NCBI GenBank assembly: GCA_023437715.1
Contig: JAEZFK010000021.1
Span: forward strand, 154,759-218,758
Reading direction: 5' to 3'
Length of the DNA: 64,000 nucleotides
Source of the DNA: Bacillota bacterium
Lineage (GTDB): Bacteria; Bacillota; Clostridia; Lachnospirales; Lachnospiraceae
Numbering within the stretch: position 1 is the stretch's first letter; every line of letters starts with the position of its first letter. A program made the translations under genes and the position numbers. Shown one piece after another: positions 40,803 through 49,776 of the stretch. A model generated the notes under the pieces. The model was not told the origin of the DNA and made no database searches. It was given only the letters and a program-made list of their open reading frames with translations.

Positions 40803-42809
40803 ATGGCAAAGACAGGAAGCTTGACAATTAACAGCGAAAATATTTTCCCGATCATTAAAAAATGGTTATATTCCGACCACGACATTTTCTACCGTGAGCT
40901 GGTTTCCAATGGCTGTGACGCCATAACCAAGCTGAAAAAGCTGGAGGTCATGGGAGAATGGCAGAAGCCGGAAGGGCTGGAGTTTAAGATCGAAGTCATT
41001 ACGGATTCCAATGAAAAGACCATCACCTTTAAGGATAACGGCCTTGGAATGACAGCAGAAGAGGTGGAAGAGTACATCAACCAGATCGCTTTTTCCGGAG
41101 CCCAGGATTTCCTGGAAAAATACAAGGACAAGGCCAATGAAGAGCAGATTATCGGCCACTTCGGACTTGGTTTTTATTCCGCATTCATGGTGGCGGATAA
41201 GGTTACCATTGATACTTTATCCTATAAGGAAGGCTCTGCTGCCGTACACTGGGAATCTGACGGCGGTACCGAATACGAGATGGGAGACGGAGACAGGACA
41301 GAGTTCGGAACCACCATCACGCTGTACTTAAATGAAGAAAGCCTGGAGTTCTGCAACGAGTACCGGGCAAGGGAAGTTCTTGAAAAATACTGTTCCTTTA
41401 TGCCGGTTGCCATTTATTTAACCAATGCCTCCGGAGAACCTCAGTATGAAACCATTGAAAAGGATGAGCTGACCGACAGGGATACGGTAGTGGAAACCAT
41501 TGTAGAGGAAGCAAAGACCGAGGAAAGGGAGAATGAAAACGGCGAGAAAGAGGTTGTGGAAATATCTCCTGCCAAGGAAAAATATAAAATAAAGAAGCGT
41601 CCCGTTCCGGTCAATGAGGTCAATCCGCTGTGGAACAAGCATCCAAACGAGTGCAAGGAGGAGGAATACAAAGCCTTTTACCGCAAGGTATTCCACGATT
41701 ACAAGGAGCCCCTGTTCTGGATTCATTTGAATATGGACTATCCGTTTAACTTAAAGGGAATCCTCTACTTCCCCAAGCTGAACTTAAACTATGACAGCCT
41801 GGACGGCACCATCAAGCTTTATAATAATCAGGTATTTATTGCAGATAATATTAAGGAAGTCATTCCTGAATTCCTCATGCTGCTGAAAGGCGTGATCGAC
41901 TGCCCGGATCTGCCTCTCAACGTTTCCAGAAGCGCTCTGCAAAACGACGGCTTTGTGAAGAAGATTTCCGATTACATCACAAAGAAGGTGGCGGATAAGC
42001 TGACCGGAATGTTTAAGACAGACCGTGAAAATTATGAAAAATACTGGGATGACATCAATCCCTTTATCAAATTCGGCTGCTTAAGAGATGAGAAGTTTGC
42101 TGAGAAGATCAATGAGGCCCTTATATTCAAAAACCTGGAAAGCAAGTATTTAACCCTTGCCGACTGCCTGGAGGAGAATAAGGAAAAGCACGAAAACTGC
42201 GTATTCTACGTCACCGATGAAAAAGAGCAGAGCCAGTACATCAACATGTTTAAAGAAGCAGGCCTTGATGCGGTTTACTTAAACCAGAATATCGACAATC
42301 CTTTTGTCGGATATTTAGAGCGAAAGAATGAGAATGTGAAGTTCTTATGCATTAATTCTGATTTGTCCGATATCTTTAAGGAAGAGGTAAGCGAAGAGGC
42401 CAGGGAAGCCATGAAAGAGGATGTGGAGGCCTTAACCGGGCTGTTCCGCAAGGCGTTAAATAAGGAAAACCTTGAGGTAAAGGTTGAGAAGCTGAAGAAT
42501 GAAAACGTATCCTCCATGATTACCGTATCCGAGGAATCCCGCCGCATGCAGGAGATGATGAAGATGTACACCATGCCGGGAATGGACCCGTCCATGTTCG
42601 GCGGCAGCGGGGAAACGCTGGTGCTTAATTACAACAACAAGCTGGTTCAGTATGTTTTAAACCACAGGGATGGAGCACACACCAATTCCATCTGCGAGCA
42701 GCTTTATGATCTGGCGTCCTTAAGCCACGGTTCCCTGACTCCGGAACGGATGACCAGATTCATTTCCAGAAGCAATGAGCTGATGCTGGCTATGGCGGAA
42801 GAAGAATAG
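40803..42809 (+). CDS. htpG: Molecular chaperone HtpG (Hsp90)
   Basis: A bacterial Hsp90 of 668 aa, slightly longer than average. The N-terminal GHKL ATPase has REL(V)SNGCDAITKLKKL, DNGLGM and GHFGLGFYSAFMVADKV. A charged Glu/Lys-rich linker lies at about residues 215-265, followed by the middle domain (LNMDYPFNLKGILYFPKL, SRSALQND) and C-terminal dimerization domain. ATG 40803 has AAGGAG at 40788-40793. The CIRCE element and strong promoter indicate heat-shock control by HrcA, unlike Bacillus subtilis htpG, which is not in the CIRCE regulon. Confidence 0.96.
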   Translation: MAKTGSLTINSENIFPIIKKWLYSDHDIFYRELVSNGCDAITKLKKLEVMGEWQKPEGLEFKIEVITDSNEKTITFKDNGLGMTAEEVEEYINQIAFSGAQDFLEKYKDKANEEQIIGHFGLGFYSAFMVADKVTIDTLSYKEGSAAVHWESDGGTEYEMGDGDRTEFGTTITLYLNEESLEFCNEYRAREVLEKYCSFMPVAIYLTNASGEPQYETIEKDELTDRDTVVETIVEEAKTEERENENGEKEVVEISPAKEKYKIKKRPVPVNEVNPLWNKHPNECKEEEYKAFYRKVFHDYKEPLFWIHLNMDYPFNLKGILYFPKLNLNYDSLDGTIKLYNNQVFIADNIKEVIPEFLMLLKGVIDCPDLPLNVSRSALQNDGFVKKISDYITKKVADKLTGMFKTDRENYEKYWDDINPFIKFGCLRDEKFAEKINEALIFKNLESKYLTLADCLEENKEKHENCVFYVTDEKEQSQYINMFKEAGLDAVYLNQNIDNPFVGYLERKNENVKFLCINSDLSDIFKEEVSEEAREAMKEDVEALTGLFRKALNKENLEVKVEKLKNENVSSMITVSEESRRMQEMMKMYTMPGMDPSMFGGSGETLVLNYNNKLVQYVLNHRDGAHTNSICEQLYDLASLSHGSLTPERMTRFISRSNELMLAMAEEE

Positions 42810-42825
42810 ACACCATATAATTCTA

Positions 42826-42854
42826 TTGACATTTAAGCCTTGTTTCTCTATAAT
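42826..42854 (+). promoter_or_regulatory. Consensus sigma-A promoter for the degV gene
   Basis: TTGACA (42826-42831) and TATAAT (42849-42854) are separated by 17 bases. Both boxes are perfect consensus, so strong constitutive expression is expected. Confidence 0.9.
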
Positions 42855-42908
42855 ATATGGTAATGAATACTACATGATAAGTTTCGAGCCAGGAGGAAGA
42901 ATAGAGAT

Positions 42909-43751
42909 ATGAGCTATAGAATTATTGGGGACAGCTGCCTGGATCTTACGGCAGACTTAAAGAAAGATCCCCACTTTCAGATAATCCCCCTTATTTTGCA
43001 GGTGGGAAATACCCAGGTGGTGGATGATGATACCTTTGATCAGAGGAAGTTTCTGGAACTGGTAAAGGGCAGCAGCGAATGCCCTAAGTCTGCCTGCCCT
43101 TCTCCGGAGCTGTTTAAGGAAGCCTTTGAATGCGACGAAGAGGAGATCTTTGTTATCACTTTGTCCGAGCATTTAAGCGGCAGCTATAACAGCGCTGTCC
43201 TGGGAAAGAAGCTTTACGAGGAAGAGCACGGAGGAGACGGCAAAAAGATCGCTGTCCTGGGCTCTGACTCCGCCTCTGCCGGGCAGCTGAACCTGGCTCT
43301 CTTCGTTCAGTCTCTCTGCCAGGCCGCTCTTCCATTTGAAGAGATTGAAAAAAAGGCCAGAACTTACATTAAAGAAATGAAGACTTATTTTGTCCTGGAA
43401 AGCCTGGATACCTTGAGAAAGAACGGACGTCTTACAGGGCTTCAGGCATTCTTTGCCACGGCTCTTAACATCAAGCCGGTCATGGGCGCTGATTCCGGGG
43501 TGATTATTAAGCTGGATCAGGCCAGAGGCATCAATAAGGCTCTTCTGCGCATGACGGATATTGCCGCAAAGGAAGCCGGGGATACCAAGGGTAAGGTCCT
43601 GGTTATCGCTCACTGCAACAATCCTCAGCGGGCGGAATTCGTAAAGCAGGAAATGCTGAAAAGAGGGGTATTCAAGGACGTGATTATAACCGAAACCGCC
43701 GGTGTTGCAACTGTGTACGCCAATGACGGGGGAATTGTCATGGCCTTATAA
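42909..43751 (+). CDS. DegV family fatty-acid-binding protein
   Basis: A 280-aa DegV/FakB-like protein that binds a fatty acid. FakB members present it to the kinase FakA. Visible signatures are IIGDSCLDLTADL at the N-terminus, TLSEHLSGSYNSA, FVLESLDTLRKNGRLTG and the C-terminal VIAHCNNPQRAEFV. The strong promoter and a following terminator make it monocistronic. Ligand not determined. Confidence 0.93.
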   Translation: MSYRIIGDSCLDLTADLKKDPHFQIIPLILQVGNTQVVDDDTFDQRKFLELVKGSSECPKSACPSPELFKEAFECDEEEIFVITLSEHLSGSYNSAVLGKKLYEEEHGGDGKKIAVLGSDSASAGQLNLALFVQSLCQAALPFEEIEKKARTYIKEMKTYFVLESLDTLRKNGRLTGLQAFFATALNIKPVMGADSGVIIKLDQARGINKALLRMTDIAAKEAGDTKGKVLVIAHCNNPQRAEFVKQEMLKRGVFKDVIITETAGVATVYANDGGIVMAL

Positions 43752-43805
43752 AATACCGGAAGCTTTCCGGGTTTTAACAGGGGTTTGAAGTGAAAAAGGC
43801 AAATA

Positions 43806-43836
43806 AAAAGGGCGGTTTGATGAAAACCGCCCTTTT
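43806..43836. terminator. Bidirectional terminator between degV and clpP
   Basis: AAAAGGGCGGTTT pairs with AAACCGCCCTTTT around a 5-base loop. The A and T tracts on both sides serve both convergent genes. Confidence 0.92.
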
Positions 43837-43841
43837 ACTTG

Positions 43842-44435
43842 TTATCTTTCACGTTTTGAAATAACAGAATCAATCAGCCCATAAGCCTTAGCTTCCTCTG
43901 CTGTCATAAAATTATCCCGGTCCGTGTCCCTCTCTATTTCTTCCACTGTTTTTCCGGTATTCTTCGCCAGCAGGTAATTTAATTTCTGCTTATTTTTCTG
44001 CATATAATCGGACATGATTTTAATGTCGCTGGCCGGGCCTTTCAGTCCTCCTGATATGGCTGGCTGATGGATCATGATTTCGGCATTTGGCAGGGCATAC
44101 CGTTTTCCAGGTGCGCCGGCCGCCAGCAAAAATGCGCCGAAGCTTGCGGCATTTCCCACACAAATTGTAGATACGTCGCATTTTATAAAATTCATGGTAT
44201 CGAATATGGCAAAACCTGCGGTCACAGAGCCGCCCGGGCTGTTGATGTAAAGGCTTATGTCCTTGCCCGGGTCCTGGCTCTCCAGGAATAATAACTGGGC
44301 GATGATCAGGCCGGCGGCAGCGTCATTTACCTCTTCTCCTAAAAATATAATCCGGTCGGCCAGAAGCCTTGAATAAATGTCGTAGCTTCTTTCCCCTTTG
44401 CTCGTTTGCTCTATTACATACGGTACAGTACTCAT
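43842..44435 (-). CDS. clpP: ClpP-family ATP-dependent protease subunit
   Basis: A 197-aa ClpP peptidase. The catalytic triad is complete: Ser98 (GNAASFGAF), His123 (IMIHQP) and Asp172 (TDRDNF). The Ser motif has Asn and Phe where most ClpP have Met (GMAASMGAF), suggesting a paralogue. No clpX follows. Its ATG overlaps the stop of the AraC-type regulator gene by 4 bases, so the pair is translationally coupled. It may be a second, specialized ClpP. Confidence 0.93.
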   Translation of the reverse strand: MSTVPYVIEQTSKGERSYDIYSRLLADRIIFLGEEVNDAAAGLIIAQLLFLESQDPGKDISLYINSPGGSVTAGFAIFDTMNFIKCDVSTICVGNAASFGAFLLAAGAPGKRYALPNAEIMIHQPAISGGLKGPASDIKIMSDYMQKNKQKLNYLLAKNTGKTVEEIERDTDRDNFMTAEEAKAYGLIDSVISKRER

Positions 44436-44842
44436 GCAGCCATGACCCCGCCTTTCCCATTGGATTTACAGAACATTATAACGCCGCTGTCCGGCTTAAA
44501 CTTTTCAAGCTTTGGCCTGTGAATTTTCATGATCCTGTATACCTGCGGTGTGCAGTCATACAGCCGGTGAAACGCCAGGGTGAAAGACTGCTGTGAGCCA
44601 TAATTAGCCTCATAGGCAATTTCAATAATAGGCTTTTTCGTATAAACAAGCTTTTCGGCCGCCGCCGTAAGCCTTCGCATCTGGATATACTTGTAAACCG
44701 TATATCCTACATGGTCTGAAAACATTCTGTTTAAGTGAAATTTGGAATACCCGGCTTTTTTTGCGATTTCATCCAGATTTAATTGACTGTCCAAATTGCT
44801 TTCAATATAGTCTATCATTTCTTTTATCGTTTTATCTTTCAT
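44432..44842 (-). CDS. Short AraC-type DNA-binding protein
   Basis: A 136-aa protein consisting essentially of one AraC/XylS double-HTH domain (residues about 5-105: LDEIAKKAGYSKFHLNRMFSDHVGYTVYKYIQMRRL, IIEIAYEANYGSQQSFTLAFHRLYDCTPQVYR). It has no N-terminal sensing domain, like SoxS/MarA-type activators. A short basic tail follows. It is co-transcribed with clpP, which it may regulate, or which may limit its own level by proteolysis (inference). Confidence 0.88.
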   Translation of the reverse strand: MKDKTIKEMIDYIESNLDSQLNLDEIAKKAGYSKFHLNRMFSDHVGYTVYKYIQMRRLTAAAEKLVYTKKPIIEIAYEANYGSQQSFTLAFHRLYDCTPQVYRIMKIHRPKLEKFKPDSGVIMFCKSNGKGGVMAA

Positions 44843-44963
44843 TTATTTCACACTCCATTCCTGATTGAAGATAATTATAACACGCTTTATAAAGCAGGTC
44901 TTAATAAAAATTGCTGTCTTTCGGAAATTGTTTGACCTTATCTGAAATAAAAATATATTTTTA

Positions 44964-44992
44964 TTGAAAAAGAATTGAGTAAAAGATATAAT
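44964..44992 (+). promoter_or_regulatory. Promoter of the GntR-type regulator gene
   Basis: TTGAAA (44964-44969) and TATAAT (44987-44992) are 17 bases apart. The leader is about 25 bases. Confidence 0.8.
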
Positions 44993-45024
44993 AGTATACA
45001 AAAATCAGTTGTTTTGAGGGACAT

Positions 45025-46146
45025 ATGAAAAAAGAGCAGTTTTTATACGAAAAAATTTATTCAGATATAAAAAACAGAATCCTTTCCGGAGCGCTGAAGG
45101 AGGGGACCTGCCTGCCCCAGATCGGGGAGCTGGCGGCGGATTTCGGGGTCAGCACCATCACGGTGACCAACGCCCTGAATGCCTTAAGGGACGAGGGCTA
45201 TTTGAACCGGATCAAGGGGAAAGGCAGCTTTGTCCGGCTCCCGGATGATAGCTTTAAGAGCGGTCCGGATGAAGAGGCGGAAAGCGGAAAGCCTGGGGAG
45301 ACAGGCGGGGAAAGGATGCTGGGCCTGGTTCTTGAACACATATCCTCCTGCTTTGGCCTGGATATGATGTATGCGGCGGATGAGCTGGCAGCAAAGGCCG
45401 GCTATAAGCTTTGCGTCCGTTTTTCCTATGGAATAAGGGAAAAGGAAACGGAGGAAATCGAGTTCTTAAAGAATCTGGGCGTCAGCGGAATCATTGTTAT
45501 GCCCTGCCACGGGCTCTACTATAATACGGAAATATTAAAGCTCGTTATTGAGGGCTTCCCCATGGTGCTGATTGACAAGAACATGGAAGGGATTCCCGTT
45601 CCTTCCGTAAGGACGGACAACCATCTTGCCATGACCCAGCTGGTGGATTATCTGGTTGGAAAGGGAAAGAAAAAGATCGGATTTATTACCTTTTCAGAAA
45701 ATGGGACCTCTTCCATTAAGGACAGGAGAATGGGCTTCCGGGATGCCGTGAAAAGGGCGGGAGCCCAGAGGATGGAGGAATGCTGCCTGGAGGGAGCGGA
45801 AAAAATAAATATTTATTCCGAGGATTTCAATGAGGACCACAGAGATATGATTGAAAGCTATCTCCGGGATAACAGGGAGCTGGAAGCCGTTATATGCGCG
45901 GAGTATGGAATCGCACGATGCCTTGGAAAGCAGAGGGATCAAAAGGACAGGGGGAAAATAACCGTATGCTGTATTGACGAAGACTACTTATCCCCCGGGG
46001 GACCTCATTTTACCCATATCAAGCAGAATGAGAAGAAAATAGCTTTTGAAGCAATCCGGATTCTGTTAAAGCAGGTGGAAAAGGACCCGGGCTATGAGCA
46101 GATGGATTGCCTGGTTCCGGGAATCTTCCGGGAAGTTGAAAACTGA
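45025..46146 (+). CDS. GntR/LacI-type sugar regulator (AraR-like architecture)
   Basis: A 373-aa regulator with an N-terminal GntR winged helix (residues about 5-72: YEKIYSDIKNRILSGALKEGTCLPQIGELAADFGVSTITVTNALNALRDEGYL). A Gly/Glu-rich linker leads to a C-terminal periplasmic-binding-protein-like sensor (about 92-370). Such hybrids (AraR family) repress sugar operons until the sugar binds. It is directly upstream of, and co-oriented with, an ABC sugar operon whose leader has GT-N2-AC palindromes. It ends with its own terminator. The effector is unknown. Confidence 0.88.
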   Translation: MKKEQFLYEKIYSDIKNRILSGALKEGTCLPQIGELAADFGVSTITVTNALNALRDEGYLNRIKGKGSFVRLPDDSFKSGPDEEAESGKPGETGGERMLGLVLEHISSCFGLDMMYAADELAAKAGYKLCVRFSYGIREKETEEIEFLKNLGVSGIIVMPCHGLYYNTEILKLVIEGFPMVLIDKNMEGIPVPSVRTDNHLAMTQLVDYLVGKGKKKIGFITFSENGTSSIKDRRMGFRDAVKRAGAQRMEECCLEGAEKINIYSEDFNEDHRDMIESYLRDNRELEAVICAEYGIARCLGKQRDQKDRGKITVCCIDEDYLSPGGPHFTHIKQNEKKIAFEAIRILLKQVEKDPGYEQMDCLVPGIFREVEN

Positions 46147-46166
46147 ATGCTGAACAAAATATATTT

Positions 46167-46208
46167 AGAGCGCAGGACAAGAGAAAAATGCCCGGCGTTC
46201 TTTTTTTG
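46167..46208 (+). terminator. Terminator after the GntR-type gene
   Basis: AGAGCGC (46167-46173) pairs with GCGTTCT (46195-46201, one G-T pair), followed by seven T. The loop is large. Confidence 0.6.
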
Positions 46209-46338
46209 ATGGAATTGTAAATAATGCACAAGATATTGGAGAAATTGCAGGATATTATTAAATACAATAACAATAAAATTAGGGGAATATCAATAGATTA
46301 TAGTATTGTGAACATATAAAGTATATATTTTATAAAAT

Positions 46339-46390
46339 ATTTGTAAAAAGTATGTAAACATAATTTACAAATAATAAAATATAGTATAAT
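46339..46390 (+). promoter_or_regulatory. Nested palindromic operator and -10 box of the sugar ABC operon
   Basis: ATTTGTAAA (46339-46347) and TTTACAAAT (46364-46372) form a perfect 9-base inverted repeat. Between them TATGTAAACATA (46351-46362) is itself a perfect palindrome of the GT-N2-AC kind bound by GntR proteins. TATAAT at 46385-46390 is the likely -10; TTTACA (46364-46369) would be a -35 with a short 15-base spacer. Binding by the upstream GntR-type regulator is inferred. The rest of the 46209-46338 gap is AT-rich without features. Confidence 0.55.
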
Positions 46391-46423
46391 ATAGTTTATA
46401 TGGGGAAGAAATCCCAGGAAACA

Positions 46424-46491
46424 AGGTGGAATACCTTACAGGTGTACCTTTATGTCCCAAAAGCACGGGCATGAAATGAAAGGAGAAGAAA
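46424..46491 (+). promoter_or_regulatory. Leader element copy before the ABC binding-protein gene
   Basis: AAGGTGGA is followed by a hairpin ATACCT-TAC-AGGTGT (46431-46445), then ACCTTTATG with an ATG at 46452. That ATG opens a frame (MSQKHGHEMKGEENEK...) that runs out of frame into the binding-protein gene. The real ribosome site AAAGGAG follows before ATG 46492. It resembles the htpG leader copy. Confidence 0.5.
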
Positions 46492-47946
46492 ATGAAAAAG
46501 AAAAAAGTCTTATCACTGGTGGCTGCGGCTGCTCTGGTATTATCTGCCGCAGGCTGCGGAACACAGGGGAGTACGGGAGCAAACGTCAGTCAGGAAAGCC
46601 AGACCACAAGCGCAGGCCAGACAGAGACGTCCAAGGAGACGGCTGCTGCGGCAGAGGGTACTGTAAAAATCATAGCCAGCGTTACGGGCGGCAAGGATGA
46701 GGAGGAGATGAAGCTCTTTCAGGAAGCTTTATCAAAGGCTACAGGCCTTGATGTACAGATCGAAAAGCCGGCCTCTGATTACGACAAGGTTCTGATGCAG
46801 AAGCTAAGCGGCGGGGAATCCTATGATTTAATCTATGTATCCGCCAGCCAGTATGCAAACCTGGTATCCCAGGGAGCCTTAATGGATATTACGGACAAGG
46901 TAAATTCATCAAAGATTCTTTCGGAAAATATTGATCCAAAGGAATGGAAAGACATCACCATTGACGGAAAGGTCTATGCAGGCTTTAACAAGAAAGAGAT
47001 TCACCGGGTAGTGGCCCTTAACAATACGCTTCTTAAAAAGGCCGGTATTGATTACAAGAGCATTGAGCCCACTATGGACGGGTATTATGATGTGTTTAAG
47101 AAATTAAAAGAGAACAGTCAGGATAAGGATTTTTATCCCTTTGACGCTGTTTTATCCGAAACCTATGACATTCAGCCCTGGATGGCGGCTGTGGGATTAA
47201 AGGACGGCGTGGTGCTTGATGACTCAGGGAAAAAATATGCTCCCTATTCCGAGGACGCTTCAGCTCCCGTATGGGAATGGCTTAAGAAGCTCTATGATGA
47301 AGGCTTGATGGACCCTTCCGCCTTTGTTGATAAGACAAAGGATATGAGAGCCAAGATGGGAGCTTCTTCCCAGAAAGCGGCTGTGACAACGGACTGGACC
47401 GCATGGGTTGGTTTACATAATGCAAATGCACAGGCAGCCAATATATCCGCGGATGATTATGAGATCGTTTCCCTTCCAGGCTTAAAGACCCCGGACGGAA
47501 GCTACATGCTGGTTAAGGGAAGCGCAAGCCTGTTTGCGGTTCCGGCCAATGCAAAGAATCCTGAGGGAGCCATTAAGGTCTTAGAGTATTTTGCCACCCA
47601 GGAAGGCGGAAACCTTCTTTCCTCAGGAATCGAAGGTCATGATTATACAGGAACAGCAGGAAACTATGAGCTGACGGATATCGGCAAACAGCACGGCAAT
47701 GATCACGGGGCTCCGTTCCCCATTTATAAGGACTTTAAGCCTCTTTTCGGATACAATCCGGGTGTTGAAGAGGCATTAAGCTATGGACAGTATGCCACCA
47801 TTGATATGATTATTCCCAATGAAAGCGACTACAAGGAAATTGTGGGCAAATGGGGAATCAAGATGATCAAGGGCGAGGCCTCCATAGAAGATGGCTTAAG
47901 CGGCATGAGAAAAGAGCTGGTGGACCGGAAGGTGACCGACCGGTAA
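46492..47946 (+). CDS. ABC sugar transporter substrate-binding lipoprotein
   Basis: A 484-aa family 1 extracellular solute-binding protein. It has a lipoprotein signal with lipobox SAAGC (Cys22), a Gly/Ser/Thr-rich tether, and a two-lobe binding domain starting VKIIASVTGGKDEEEMKLFQEALSKATGLDV. The AAAGGAG site 7 bases before ATG 46492 fixes the start. It delivers a sugar or oligosaccharide to the two permeases that follow. The ATPase is not encoded here and is probably a shared MsmK-type protein. Confidence 0.92.
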   Translation: MKKKKVLSLVAAAALVLSAAGCGTQGSTGANVSQESQTTSAGQTETSKETAAAAEGTVKIIASVTGGKDEEEMKLFQEALSKATGLDVQIEKPASDYDKVLMQKLSGGESYDLIYVSASQYANLVSQGALMDITDKVNSSKILSENIDPKEWKDITIDGKVYAGFNKKEIHRVVALNNTLLKKAGIDYKSIEPTMDGYYDVFKKLKENSQDKDFYPFDAVLSETYDIQPWMAAVGLKDGVVLDDSGKKYAPYSEDASAPVWEWLKKLYDEGLMDPSAFVDKTKDMRAKMGASSQKAAVTTDWTAWVGLHNANAQAANISADDYEIVSLPGLKTPDGSYMLVKGSASLFAVPANAKNPEGAIKVLEYFATQEGGNLLSSGIEGHDYTGTAGNYELTDIGKQHGNDHGAPFPIYKDFKPLFGYNPGVEEALSYGQYATIDMIIPNESDYKEIVGKWGIKMIKGEASIEDGLSGMRKELVDRKVTDR

Positions 47947-47981
47947 AAGTCTGGCATTTGAAAAGGACAGGAGGAATTGGT

Positions 47982-48881
47982 TTGAAAGGTTCACTGAAAA
48001 AAAGGGTATTGCGGTATAAAGAGATTTATCTGCTGCTGCTTCCCGTTCTTATTTATTTTCTTGTGTTTTCCTATTATCCGCTGGTGCTGGGCATCTTCAA
48101 AAGCTTTCAGAAGGTAAAGCTTCTGGGGGGCTTTGAGATGGTAGGCTTAAGCAATTATGAGGAGATTTTTAAGTCGGGACAATACAGGCAGGCATTTATC
48201 AACAGCCTTGCCGTGGGTAGCGGAACCTTTCTCTTCCAGTTTGTGTGGGGGCTGTTAATCGCCGTACTGCTCAACGAAGTCAGAAATAAGGTGGGGAAAT
48301 CTCTGTTCCAGACCGTCACTTATATTCCATATCTCCTGTCCTGGTCTGTGGTGGGAGGCCTGTGGATTGCCATTTTATCTCCATCGGGCATGGTAAACGG
48401 CATATTAGAGGCTTTCCAGGGAAGTGCCTATTCTCCGGTGGTTTTTATGTCGGAGGAGGCTTACGCAAGAACCATTATGATTTTTACAGGCGCCTGGAAG
48501 GGCGCCGGATACTTTGCGGCCCTGTTTCTGGCAGCCATGATCGGCATTGACGGAACCCTCTATGAGTCAGCAAGGATAGACGGAGCCACAAGAATCCAGC
48601 AGATCCGCTACATAACCCTTCCTGTCATCGTTCCTACCATGAAGGTGGTGACGGTTCTGTCCGTCATGGGAATTCTGCGGAACTTTGATCAGATTTTCGT
48701 CATGATGAACGCTTCCATCAGCGATAAGGTGAAAAACCTTTTGGTCTTAATTTATGAACAGGGCATTGTCCAGTTTAACGTGGGAACTGCCACAGCGGCA
48801 GCCACCGTTGTTCTGGCTGCGACCCTGGCAATTACCTCGGCGGTAAGGCGGCTGCTGAAATATGATGAAATTTATTCCTGA
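47982..48881 (+). CDS. ABC sugar permease 1 (UgpA/LacF-like)
   Basis: A 299-aa inner-membrane permease with six predicted segments. The N-terminus LLLLPVLIYFLVFSYYPLVLGIFKSFQ is typical, and the EAA loop reads YESARIDGATRIQQIRYITLPVI. The start is TTG 47982 with AGGAGGAA at 47969-47976; the longer frame from 47850 overlaps the binding-protein gene. It pairs with the next gene to form the channel. Confidence 0.93.
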   Translation: MKGSLKKRVLRYKEIYLLLLPVLIYFLVFSYYPLVLGIFKSFQKVKLLGGFEMVGLSNYEEIFKSGQYRQAFINSLAVGSGTFLFQFVWGLLIAVLLNEVRNKVGKSLFQTVTYIPYLLSWSVVGGLWIAILSPSGMVNGILEAFQGSAYSPVVFMSEEAYARTIMIFTGAWKGAGYFAALFLAAMIGIDGTLYESARIDGATRIQQIRYITLPVIVPTMKVVTVLSVMGILRNFDQIFVMMNASISDKVKNLLVLIYEQGIVQFNVGTATAAATVVLAATLAITSAVRRLLKYDEIYS

Positions 48882-48897
48882 TGGAAAGGGCAGAAAT

Positions 48898-49764
48898 ATG
48901 AAAAGTAAAATAGGTAAAAACAATTTAAGGGGAATCTGGAAAGTGCTTTTCTGGTTTTTGACAGCGGTCATATTTTTCGCCATGTTCCTTCCCATGTGGA
49001 ATGTAATTGTGGTATCCACTTCAACGGCTCTCGATTCGTCCCAGGGCGGGATCAAGCTGTGGTGGTCAGCTTTCAGCATGGAAGGGTTTTACTATGTGTT
49101 CCGGGTCACAAAGATGGCAAGGCCGTTTTTAAATTCCCTCTTTATCACCACTGTGGGAACCGTGATACAGGTGGTTCTGTCCGCTCTGGCAGGATACGTT
49201 CTGATTCAAAAGAATTTTCCCTTTAAAAATTTTGTGTCCTCCTTTGTCATGGTGACCATGATGGTTCCCGGAGACTTAACCCTGATCTCCGTATACCAGC
49301 TGAATAAGCAGCTTTCCCTGCTGAACACCTATCAGGGCCTGGTTTTAAACGGGCTGGTATCGGGCTTCAGCATTATGATGATGAGGAATTATTTTGAGAC
49401 AGTGCCCTATTCTCTGGCGGAATCAGCAAGGATGGACGGCGCGGGGGAATTGAAGATTTTCGGAAATATTTACATGCCGATCTCCCTTCCCGGATTTGCC
49501 ACCGTATTTTTCATGGAATACGTGGCCAGATGGAATTCCATCATGCTTCCGGCCACCCTGATAACAGATGAGAAGAAGTATACCCTCCCTCTGATGCTGA
49601 AGCAGATGATTATGTCTGTGGATTCCACCTCCGGGACAGCGGCGATACCGGATAATGCCATTATGGCGGCCATTGTGATATCCACACTGCCGCTTTTGAT
49701 TATTTACGTGTTCGCCCAGAGATTTCTTCTGGAAGGGATCAATATGGGAGCAGTTAAGGGATGA
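48898..49764 (+). CDS. ABC sugar permease 2 (UgpE/LacG-like)
   Basis: A 288-aa permease with six predicted membrane segments and the EAA loop AESARMDGAGELKIFGNIYMPISLPG. ATG 48898 (MKSKIGKNN) follows an AAAGGGCAG site; ATG 48862 overlaps the previous gene and is less likely. It forms the heterodimeric membrane channel with permease 1. The C-terminus ends in the usual QRFLLEGINMGAVKG. Confidence 0.93.
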   Translation: MKSKIGKNNLRGIWKVLFWFLTAVIFFAMFLPMWNVIVVSTSTALDSSQGGIKLWWSAFSMEGFYYVFRVTKMARPFLNSLFITTVGTVIQVVLSALAGYVLIQKNFPFKNFVSSFVMVTMMVPGDLTLISVYQLNKQLSLLNTYQGLVLNGLVSGFSIMMMRNYFETVPYSLAESARMDGAGELKIFGNIYMPISLPGFATVFFMEYVARWNSIMLPATLITDEKKYTLPLMLKQMIMSVDSTSGTAAIPDNAIMAAIVISTLPLLIIYVFAQRFLLEGINMGAVKG

Positions 49765-49776
49765 TGGAGGTTGAGG

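Noticed and set aside
46452..46700. An 82-codon gene overlapping the ABC binding-protein start
   Set aside because: Past its first dozen codons it is the out-of-frame reading of the binding-protein gene. Only its start, part of the leader element, is of interest.
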